Assembly (NCBI GenBank): GCA_037178855.1
Contig: JASJZC010000002.1
Location: 1,364,001 to 1,428,000 of the forward strand
Direction: 5' to 3'
Length of the DNA: 64,000 nt
Origin: Oscheius sp. JU75
Taxonomy: Eukaryota; Nematoda; Chromadorea; Rhabditida; Rhabditidae
The first letter of the stretch is position 1, and the number at the start of each line of letters is the position of its first letter. The notes under the pieces are model-generated. The model had not been told where the DNA came from. It saw only the letters and a program-made list of their open reading frames with translations, and did not search any database. Made by a program: the position numbers and the translations under genes. Of the stretch, positions 52,841-61,317 are shown piece by piece.

Positions 52841-54875
52841 ATGGGACAGGAAGTCGAGGACAGCGAATACACGGAACTCGCCAAGGAACAGGTGAGTCTT
52901 GGAACTTCTGGATTCAATATCCAGTGAAATGCACCACGGGGGAAACAGCTGTTGCGTGGCCCTTTGGCCTCCCAAGACCCAGCCTCTTTTTCCTGCAGAG
53001 CCACATTCGTTTTCTTCCACCAACCTGCTGCCCCCAGCAAAAATCTAGGCTCCGCAACAGCTTCCAGCTTTTCTAGGCAACGATTTATTTAAGTTGTGAT
53101 CTCATAGGTTCAATTTGAAATGGTGGGTAAGCTGTCTAACTGTCACATATGGTACTCCAAAAGTGTGAACAGCAATGGTGAAACTCTGGATTTCAGGGTC
53201 AAAAAGCTGTGCCAACCAATTCAAAACGGGACTTCTTCCGTCTGCTGGGGATCTGTTCCCTGCTCTCTTTTAGCGTCAATTTTCAAGTAAGAACCTTTGA
53301 TTTCTGTTTACAAAGTGGTTCAGTACTCGTTCTCCTCGACCTATACCAACTCTGCTGTCGATTCTTTCAAAGTCTACATCAATGAGTCGTACCAAAAGAA
53401 GGACATACAGATAACAGAGAGCGAGTACTCTCTGCTTTGGAACATCATCTGTAATATTTGGTTCATTGGTTTCTTTGCTGGAATCTGGATCAGTAGATGG
53501 CTGACGGACCGCTTTGGAAGGAAACGTAAGTCTCTCTCTCTCTCTCTCTCTCTATCCTTACGTCTCTGTCTCTATGTCTTTCTCTGTGGTCCAATCCAAA
53601 TCTTTTCAGCCGCCTTCCTCATCGGCAATGGTCTGAACGTCATCGGATCCGTCATTCGTTTCTCGGCCATTCCCTTCTACGAACCATCACTTCTCCTAGT
53701 CGGTCGCCTCGTCTGCAGCACGGCCACTAGCATTTCATATTGCTCCCTCATCCTCTATCTTCAAGTCAGTTGTTCCAAAACCCAGTAATCACAGTTCTAG
53801 GAAGTTCCTCCCAGCAATCGACGCGGCTCGACCAGCTGTCTCAACGGTTGCATCTATTCCATCATCTCGATTTTCGGCATCACTCTGGGAAATGACGAGC
53901 TACTTGGCAAGGATCTGGGCTGGTACCTGGGCTTTCCCATCATTCCCTGCATCCTCAGCTTCGTTGCCTTACTCTTCTTCCCAGAGACACCAAAGTTCTT
54001 GGTCTCTCGCGGAAAGTACGAGAAGGTTGAAGACTCTGTTGCTTTCTACCATGGACAGTCTGCCGACGTTGAGGAGACTGTCAAGATCATTCAACACGAT
54101 GTGGAGGATGCTTCTCACGAGAAGATTTCCTACTTGGATTTGATCCGAGAACGTCACCTTCGAAACGCTCTCTGGTGTGCTCTAGCAGCACTTCAGAACT
54201 CTGCTGCTCTGTGGTCCATCCTTCTTTCTTCGACCTTCTATCTGGAGAACAGTGGAATCGATCATCATATCTCCCAGTGGTCGAGTACGGTCATGGCAGT
54301 CGCCTACTTCGCAGGAACCACGACTGGAGTCTTCTGTATTGATAAGTGAGTCGAGACAGAGAGTCAGAAAAACAGAGACAGAGAGATAGAGAGACAAAGA
54401 GACTTTTCAGATTCGGAAGACGTCCAATGTTGATCTGGTCTAACATGGCCAACATGTCCTCTCTCGTCTTCTACACCCTGTTCGCTGAGCTGGATCCCTA
54501 CATGCCCGGCCTCAAATACGGTTGTCTCCCTATGCTCGCCCTCTTCGGCTACTCTTTTGGAGCTGGAGTTGGGCCAGTTGCCCGCTTTATCGGAGCTGAG
54601 CTTGTCCCGCTCAAGTATAGAAGTTTGATGACAGCAGTGACATTCTCAGAGAATACGGTACGTCACTCCACTGTCAAGCTTATGGTAAAATTTAGATAGT
54701 CAACGTTATTACAGCCTTCTCTTGTCGTCCATTATTCAATCTGATCGGTCCTTCAGCCTTCGTCATCATCTACGTCGTTCCGTCCATCTTTTGTATTCTT
54801 TACATCTGGAAGTACCTTCCAGAAACGAAGGGTCGTGAGACGAGAGAAATTGTAGATATTCTCAGGACACAATGA
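52841..54875 (+). CDS. MFS sugar transporter (SLC2/GLUT-like)
   Basis: Twelve-helix facilitative hexose or polyol transporter of the plasma membrane. Seven exons (52841-52891, 53197-53286, 53324-53525, 53610-53764, 53801-54345, 54411-54657, 54696-54875) give 489 aa. Family signatures are present: WISRWLTDRFGRK after TM2 (the D/R-G-R-R/K loop), VGRLVCSTATSISYC with EVPPSNRRGS (the PESPR/E-x6-R type element), LFFPETPKFLVSRGKYEK at the end of the first half, DKFGRRPMLIWSN in the second half, and YLPETKGRE at the end of TM12. Intron 3 is a CTCTCT tract. The substrate cannot be inferred; a QLS motif typical of class I GLUTs is not evident. AATAAA is at about 54,912. Confidence 0.9.
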
Positions 54876-54965
54876 TTGCTTTAAGCTAAACAAAACTGTA
54901 TCTCACTTACAAATAAACGTTGTTCACTTTGGAAAGTTCTCAGCAACGCTTTATTCTATGAACAA

Positions 54966-55463
54966 TTATGAGATTGAGGTCTCACCCATTGAAATTTCTT
55001 CTTCATCCAACAATCCCTCATAAACCTCCCCTTCGATCAGGTCGTATTCTCCTGGACGAATCAGCGTGCAGCACCAGACAAACGTGAGCAAGGCAGGAGG
55101 TACTGGAAGATTTATATCCAAGAAAACTGAATCACATACTTAGATAGAGGTTGAGCTTATAAAGAACTGTCTCCAGCTCAGTCACTTGATGCCCGTAGTG
55201 AGCCTCAACAAGATTGAGACTGATAGTCGAGAGATCACTGAAAGAGAATCACAATTACTGTCACTGTCACTGTCGCTCTCACAGCCTCATTCTCCCTTTA
55301 CCTACAGTACGATCTCGCCGATTCCTATAGTTTTAATGAAATTCCGGAGGTCAGAGAGTTCTTCATAGCGTCTATAGAACAGACAGTATAGAAGAAGCCG
55401 AGAGGAGAGGATCATAGTGAGAATTGAAGGAAACAGAACATCAAAACCGAATGTATAGTCCAT
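54966..55463 (-). CDS. Two-transmembrane protein, unknown function (130 aa)
   Basis: Three exons (55463-55306, 55237-55140, 55102-54966) join in phase to 130 aa. The first helix is VLFPSILTMILSSRLLLYCL, followed by a basic then acidic cytoplasmic-type stretch (RRYEELSDLRNFIKT). A long middle region with LNLVEAHYGHQ leads to the second helix LYLIPPALLTFVWCCTLI. The tail is strongly acidic (EGEVYEGLLDEEE). Intron 1 carries a (CACTGT)n tract. The minus strand has AATAAA close after the stop. I recognise no family. It lies downstream of the MARCH-type gene on the same strand, 187 bases apart. Confidence 0.55.
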
Positions 55464-55650
55464 GTTAGTGGGGCAGAGAGCAGGTTCTTCTCTTCTAATA
55501 GTCGACTGGGAGAGGCTGTCATTACGTTGCTGTGGTGACTCTCTCAGACAGAGAAACAGAGAGACAGAGATTCACAGAGACAATGACATTTCAATGTAGA
55601 ATCCTTCGATTTTCATTATCAACTAAAAATTAGTAAAATACAGTTAGTAT

Positions 55651-56223
55651 CTATTTGATCACGTTGACAAAGACCATTTCCTGGTTCTGATTGCATAGTC
55701 GAACCACCTTCTTCCCAATGAAAAGTGCCAGAGGAACGAGAATTAGAATCCAGAAGGCAAGGATGATGCAGATGAACAATGAGTAAGCTTGGAAGGCCCT
55801 GAAAAGCCTCCTCTCAGAATAGTTTCTATTGCTTACTTCAGCTGGGAGAGGTTATACATGGCAAGAATCGCCTGTGAGAAGATAATGGCCACATTTCGAA
55901 ACTCGCTCATTGAGACAACTGGTGAAAAAGTCCACTGGGACAATCTCTTCCATCTGTATCCCACGGCGAAGACTGCCTTGCAAGCTTGGCACTTCTGATA
56001 GAAGACAGTCAGAGAGGCACAGAGATAGCGAGACGGATAGACGGAGAGACAGAGAGACGAAAGAGACAGAATATAATACCTTTCGCTGGTTGATGACAAA
56101 GTCCTGTTGGAGACACTCTTGGTGGACGTATTGCATAGTTCCGCTGCATTTGCATGGGCTGACAAGAAGAGACGAATCGTTGACTGTTTCAGCACAGTAA
56201 CGGCAGTCAGCTGAGAAGGACAT
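55651..56223 (-). CDS. MARCH-type RING-CH membrane E3 ubiquitin ligase
   Basis: Small membrane-bound ubiquitin ligase. Three exons (56223-56080, 55994-55837, 55798-55651) give 149 aa. The N-terminal RING-CH (C4HC3) domain is complete: CRYC, then CKC in SPCKCSGTMQYVHQECLQQ supplying Cys, His and Cys, and KCQACKAVF closing across the first intron. Two membrane helices follow (FRNVAIIFSQAILAMY and LFICIILAFWILILVPLALF) with the short loop expected of MARCH proteins. The tail ends KVVRLCNQNQEMVFVNVIK. Other members remove surface receptors by ubiquitination, so a trafficking role is likely. The gene is short compared with most MARCH proteins but has every zinc ligand. Confidence 0.85.
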
Positions 56224-56650
56224 CTCGTCAGAGACGTGCTGATGGTGGGAGAGACAATGCTTTGAATCAGTCCAGGTGGATATCGCTTGTTGGAAGCCCA
56301 GCTTTGTGAAAAGGAGAGGCGCGGTATTGTAAGAAGCTGTGGCTCTCTTACGGTACTGGCACCGTAGGAGATATTCTCTCTCTCAGGGTACTTTACTGAG
56401 GCATCCTGGCGACTGCTGATCTTCGTATGATCTGCTCCGTCTGGGTACCTTAGCAATAAGTATTGACATGCCAAGAGATGAAACTCGAAGCTCTGTAATT
56501 GTTCCGTTACAAAAGCAGAAATAGGAATTAAATCAATTTTCTCAAGAAAAACAGGTAGTTACAGAGTCGGAGAGGTACAGAGAGACAAAGAGATAGACAG
56601 ACTACAAATATCAACAAGCGGTACTCCAAATAATTTATTAGGTCAGATCA
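56224..56650. other. Spacer
   Basis: No gene is supported. A long minus-strand frame (to 56,474) overlaps the MARCH coding exons in a different phase and is a shadow. AATAAA on the minus strand near 56,634 belongs to the Cys-rich gene. Confidence 0.4.
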
Positions 56651-56957
56651 TTACCATCCCGGAGTAGTCGAGAAAGCCGATGCTGAAACAACTTGGCATG
56701 GTTCAGAGACTAGACTTACTACTGTTACATTCCCTCGAACAGATCCGGTAGTCACAATCCTGAGGAACACATCTGGGTCTGGGAATGTAGGTAATGGAAG
56801 TGTCGATGCACTTACAACCTCCGGGACAGACCGTCTCACGGCAGGTCTTGTCTAGTTCCGATTGCGAGAGAGAAAATGACAGAAACTCACAATAAGGACT
56901 GATAGATTGCGAAACTGTGACGAGAAGGAACAAGGAGAGCAGAACAGGCGACATCAT
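56651..56957 (-). CDS. Small secreted Cys-rich protein (76 aa)
   Basis: Three exons (56957-56891, 56851-56720, 56682-56651) give 76 aa. The signal peptide is SPVLLSLFLLVTVSQS. The mature protein has nine Cys: CRETVCPGGCKCID, RCVPQDCDYRICSREC. The C-x4-C-x3-C-x-C start recalls TIL-type or other small disulfide-rich inhibitor folds, but the second half does not match a family I know. The terminal exon is only 32 nt, chosen because donor and acceptor are good and AATAAA follows. An upstream ATG exists at 57,022 but would bury the signal peptide. It lies directly downstream of the SXP/RAL-2 gene 2 on the same strand. Confidence 0.6.
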
Positions 56958-57085
56958 AGCGGACAAGTGTCCAGCTCTGTCTATAGAGTTTGTTTGAGGA
57001 GCTGACGTACAGCCGGCGGGCATCTTGACGGGATTTTCACACGCGGGAAGGGGGATGAACAAAACAAGAGGACAACTTTATTGGC

Positions 57086-57874
57086 TCAACCGTGATGGAC
57101 ATTAGAATGCATACCCGGATGTGCTGCCATCTTGTTGGCAGGGTGGGCCATCATTGGGTGAGCCTTGTTACCTCCCATGGCCCCGTTGCTCAACATATGG
57201 GTGCCCATGATGAAGGCGGCTCCAGCAGCTCCCATGTTTCCAGAATGTCTACCGTGTCCGCCGCGAGCCATTTCTTTCATGTGTCCGCCTTGTCTGTGAT
57301 CACCTCCCTTTCCATGGTGGCCGAAGGCGATCTTAGGAATAGCGAAAATGACGTCGACGGCCTGGAAACAGGATCTCTGCCTCTCTGTCTCCCCTACCTG
57401 TCTACTGCTATTCCTCAGTTCCTTGATAGCCTCAAACATCTCAGCTCTGGTCTGCTGTTCGTTGTTGAAAATGTTCTGGAGCTCAGAGTTGACTGCGTTC
57501 AGCTGGGAGATGAGATTTGTAACATTTTTCTGCATGGCAGTCTTCCAGTTGGAGATGTTGGTGAAGTGTTCGGTCACTTGCTCCTAAAGCCTACAGTTCC
57601 TAGCGTAACCGGCAGAACTCACAGTGCGGTTGTACTTCTCAGCCCAAGTCAGGACAGCCTGTTTCTGCTGGGCAATCGTGTTGTTCTCATTCTTCCAAAT
57701 AGCATGAAGCTCCTGGACAGCGGCTGGCTCTAGTCCTTTGAAGAAAGCGAACATCTTGTCACCGAAGCCTCCGAACATCATCCCATGTCTTCTGTCACCG
57801 CGATCTCCGTCCCCAGCCATCATCTTGTGGGCTGAAACAAGACCGAGGAGAGCAATAGCAATGAGGAACTTCAT
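57086..57874 (-). CDS. SXP/RAL-2 (DUF148) family secreted protein, Met/His-rich tail
   Basis: Second DUF148 protein of the window. Three exons (57874-57623, 57583-57398, 57361-57086) give 237 aa. The signal peptide is MKFLIAIALLGLVSA. A short charged linker leads to the DUF148 region: FFKGLEPAAVQELHAIWKNE, NNTIAQQKQAVLTWAEKYN, VTNLISQLNAVNSELQNIF and EMFEAIKELRNSSRQ. The tail is Gly/His/Met-rich, with repeated MAHP-type units. Exon 2 is 186 nt, as in gene 1 at 17,430, and the NETIAQQK/NNTIAQQK element is conserved between them. A TATA box lies about 50 bases upstream. Such proteins are secreted and often abundant. Confidence 0.88.
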
Positions 57875-57923
57875 AGTAGAGAGACAGGTAGTCGGAATGT
57901 TATGACATGGTTGATCCGCTCCG

Positions 57924-57930
57924 ATTTATA
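57924..57930 (-). promoter_or_regulatory. TATA box of SXP/RAL-2 gene 2
   Basis: The minus strand reads TATAAAT about 50 bases before the start codon, the same element and similar spacing as in SXP/RAL-2 gene 1. Confidence 0.6.
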
Positions 57931-58409
57931 TCCCTATCCTCTTCGAATAACACTGAACTTTGTTAATTTACAGATCCTCGTCCAATCCCCCTACCAGTGC
58001 GATCTGTGAAACCGAAACGGGAACAGTTTTGAAAAAGGCAGGGATGTCTGATGAGGGCAGTGTGTACCCAGTTCCTACTCGACTACCAGGGTGTAGGTGG
58101 GAGAGAGCATCATTACTTTTCTGAAGGAGAAGCTGATTAGCACCGAGCAATCACATGACCTGCTCCGACAAATTGCAATTATGACTCTGATCATCAGTAT
58201 CTGATGCAATTGGGAAAAAAAGTGGAGGTATGATATAATTAGGAGAGATCAGTAGATGTCGTTCCTTTTGAGGCAGAAAGAGACAGAGAGTGACAGTGAC
58301 ATTACTCACCCAGACCACAAAATACCCTTCCTCTTCCCGAATCCTCTCTCCCACCTCCAATTATGTCACTCAGCTTCAATAACCTGTAATCAAGTCATAC
58401 TTGTTAGGT
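57931..58409. other. Divergent promoter region
   Basis: Between the SXP/RAL-2 gene (left) and the 7TM gene (right). It contains a GAGTGACAGTGACA tract near 58,285 but no supported gene. Confidence 0.4.
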
Positions 58410-60121
58410 ATGTTCTTCTCGGCGTCGGAGAAACCTCAAGAGTCCAATACTACATATAGTAATAGTACAACCGGAGGCGGTCCCAGTGACATCGGCTTCT
58501 ATATCTACTTCTATCTACACAATACTATCAATGGGATCACTGTCTTTTTGAACTCGGCCGTGACCATCATGATCATCTTGAACCGGAAGAAAAGTTTTGC
58601 TGTAAGTTGGGCCATATCTGTATGGAGGCACCTGGTTCAGACTCCTTTCTATGGATTGACCGCTCTTCTGATGACAGTCCTCTTCATTGTGGGAGTAGTC
58701 AATATGACTCATAGCATCATGTTCATGGGTCTTGGAGTACGGAGTGATGCTTTGGACTTTACTGCTACCGTGAGTATCTGCTTTGGGACCAGGACAGGCC
58801 CAGGCTTGCCTAGCGGGCCCGTGTCAGTAAGGCGCATATTCGGGGAAAGGCGAAATTCTTGGCACCCCTTTTTAAACACAAGTTTATAGAGATCTAGTCA
58901 AAATGGGTGCCAAGTTCTCTTGCTTAGTTCGTGAGAATTAGCGACTTACTGGCGCACACCGGGTCAACACTGACACGGGCACGCTGGACAGCCCTGGAAG
59001 GCCGTCTGGGTGAACTGCAGTAAGACGCAATGTGTTTAGATCACGGATCTCTACACCTCTTACTATTCCGTCGTTCTTATTTGGCTCCTTGGCCTGAACC
59101 GCATGGCCATCTTTACAATGCCCAAGCTGAATCAGTTCATCTTCACGAGGCAAGAGAAGTTTTTTGATATGCACGCGAGATAGTACGGGTGCGGGACGAG
59201 TGCTTCACACGCCAAAACATTGATACAAGTTCAAGAATTGTTTTTCCAAAGTTGTGATGTTCTGCAAAGTTTTAGATTATGATACAGGCTACAATTATTT
59301 AAAACTCGAAACCAACTTTTAATCCGAAACTTTGGGATGTCGAACCTGTACTCAGACAAGCTATAATTTCCTGTTTTCCTGTTCAGAAACAAGTTGATCT
59401 TCGTCTTGACAACGCTCACTATACTCATGATCTTTGTCACCTTGTGGTTATATGAAACTTGTGGAATTGGATTGAATAGCACCGGAACAGCGACAGCGTC
59501 CAATCTACGTCTATTATACGTGATACCGCATGTTTGTTCGAAGCAAATCATTTGTTCAGATTGTGAACGCTGTCTCTTACTGTATTCCACTCAGTTCCTG
59601 TCTCTTCTACATCCGTCTCTATGTCCATTTGAGGAAGAATCGGCGACAAACTACAGCCCAGTCGGTTAAGGCAACTTTTGGGAAGGCGGAGACTACGACA
59701 GCTACGCAAGGAATTGTTATACTGGTTACTTATTTGGTGAGCCCGTCCCTCAGTCTCTCTATCACTGTCTTTCCATCTCTCTGTATTTTTGTCTCTCTGC
59801 CTCCCCGTTTCTCTGTCTCTTTCCGACAATGAACTTTAGCTGTGTATGGTGGTACACATCGCGATGCAGATCATTCCAAGAAATGGTACACTTCGTCTAT
59901 ATATGAACGGATTGCAAGATATCGTAGAATCTATGCCTCAGCTGGTCATTCCTATTAGTACTATCAGATACAGCAAAGAGGTAGGAGTCAGTGTCCCGAT
60001 CACTGTTACCGCCCCTGTTTAGATGCGTCGGACCGCCAGAAAACTCTTCTGTCTTTCCAGTTTAACAACTGGGTCCACATCAATAGTAACCAATCAGAGT
60101 GTCGGAGCCAGGAATAGGTAA
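58410..60121 (+). CDS. Seven-transmembrane receptor, nematode serpentine type
   Basis: Likely chemosensory or peptide G-protein-coupled receptor. Seven exons (58410-58601, 58641-58769, 59040-59149, 59387-59519, 59560-59736, 59840-59980, 60023-60121) give about 326 aa. The N terminus has two N-glycosylation sites (NTTYSNST). Helices are visible as TVFLNSAVTIMIIL, YGLTALLMTVLFIVGVVNM, YYSVVLIWLLGLNRMAIF, KLIFVLTTLTILMIFVTLWL, SYCIPLSSCLFYIRLYVHL, GIVILVTYLLCMVVHIAM and the segment around DIVESMPQLVIPIS. LLGLNRM stands where rhodopsin-like receptors have DRY-type residues. Intron 1 is 39 nt and in frame. At the end of exon 3 either a GC donor or a weak GT donor nine bases later must be used. I cannot assign an sr subfamily. 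Confidence 0.75.
59175..59300. repeat. Intronic dispersed repeat cluster
   Basis: Inside intron 3 of the 7TM gene, GAGATAGTACGGGTGC is followed within 80 bases by GATGTTCTGCAAAGTTTTAG and GGCTACAATTATTTAAAAC, members of the two dispersed families that also neighbour each other at 30,006-30,060. Confidence 0.5.
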
Positions 60122-60224
60122 TTCCATGATCTCTACTTGAACTCATTGAACTAAAGCCTCGATTGTATTACCGCAAAGAAAAACAAAGTAATAAATTATA
60201 ACAAAGTTCAACAAGACCCGTCTC

Positions 60225-61317
60225 TTAGAACTCATCGTGAGGTCCCTTCTTGGTTCCAGGCTCATAGGTCTCAAACTTGGCCTCGTTGCCTCCAGTTGTA
60301 GGAGTCTCAATGTTCAGCCATTCGTTCTTCTTTCCAAGTCGGACTCCGGCGACCACCTTCTTTCCGTCGAGGACGTTGGCAGAGATCTTCCAGTCTCCCT
60401 GAAAATCATGGATAGACAAAGAGACATAAAGAGCGTGGAGGCTCATTTTGAGAACAATCACATTTTGAGATAAAAACACACAACAGGTTCTGCGCCCTCG
60501 AGAGCTTTTGCAAGTGGTAAAAAAACTGGGGGGGGGGGGTCGAGCCCCGAACCTACAGATTATTAGACGATGGTTAGCATGCTTGTCTGGAATTCAAACG
60601 TCACCGAGGGGTGTTGGTTCGATCCCCGCGGGTGCCAAACTTATTGGTTTTACGTTTCTAGGCTGCTGAATATGATTTCATCACACTTTGCTTTCAGCAT
60701 CTAGAACTGGGAAGACGGGTATCCCACTTACAATTAGTCAAAGACAGAGAGAGGGAATTAGAGAGAGGGAGACAGAACTCACAGCGAGCTGAGGAATAGG
60801 CATTGGTCCAATGTCGATGAGATCCTTGCTAGCGAAGAGACTGATGTCAATCTTGGGGGTCTTGCTAGTGAGCATGCCGCAGATCTTCTCTCCAATCAGC
60901 TTACAGAGGTCATACTTGCAGAGCTCGTTAGGGACGAACTGGTTCTTGCTCACACCGTTCTCACACACAACTCCGATCAACCAGGACTGTTTCTCGACCG
61001 ACAGAGCCAGATTATGGGGCTTGTTCGGGTCTTCCTTCACACCCTCACGGATTTCGATGGATCCTTTGGCGATCTTGAAGTTTCCGGGCAGCTGGAAGCT
61101 GGCAGAGTCTCCCTGACAGGCCGGCTTCTTGTCCGCATCGTAGGTCCAGATCTCGACATCGTGGAACAGAATCTTGCCCTTGCCTGAGTATCCATTGTGG
61201 ATAGACTGAGAAAAACTGACCGTTGGTAGTGTCGAAGACCTGGATGACATTGTCAACACCGTCCTCGCAGCCAAGGACAGCAGAGACGGCCAGGAAGAAA
61301 GCCAGTATCCTCAACAT
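60225..61317 (-). CDS. Secreted beta-rich protein, possibly lipid-binding (224 aa)
   Basis: Three exons (61317-61240, 61205-60783, 60398-60225) give 224 aa. The signal peptide is MLRILAFFLAVSAVLG. The mature protein begins CEDGVDNVIQ and has about six Cys, alternating short strands (GKGKILFHDVEIWTYD, NLALSVEKQSWLIGVVC, DWKISANVLDGKKVV), a CKYDLCKLIGEKICGM segment and a hydrophilic Gly-rich end. Layout and size recall ML/GM2-activator-like lipid-binding proteins, but I cannot show the diagnostic pattern, so this is a suggestion only. Intron 1 is only 34 nt; without it the two halves lie in different frames. Intron 2 (60,399-60,782) contains the second composite tRNA-derived repeat. Confidence 0.7.
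60491..60663. repeat. Composite tRNA-derived repeat, copy 2
   Basis: A shorter version of the repeat at 413-665, lying in intron 2 of the secreted 224-aa gene. It starts GCGCCCTCGAGA, has a run of 12-13 G, a minus-strand T-arm half (GGGGCTCG), then a plus-strand piece GATGGTTAGCATGCTTGTCT and the intact box B GTTGGTTCGATCC with GGGTGCC resembling a tRNA 3' end. The junction between the two pieces lies at GATTATTAGAC. Confidence 0.65.

Noticed and set aside
56080-56474. 213-codon minus-strand frame over the MARCH gene
   Set aside because: It is a different phase of the same DNA; the other phase has complete RING-CH zinc ligands and correct introns.
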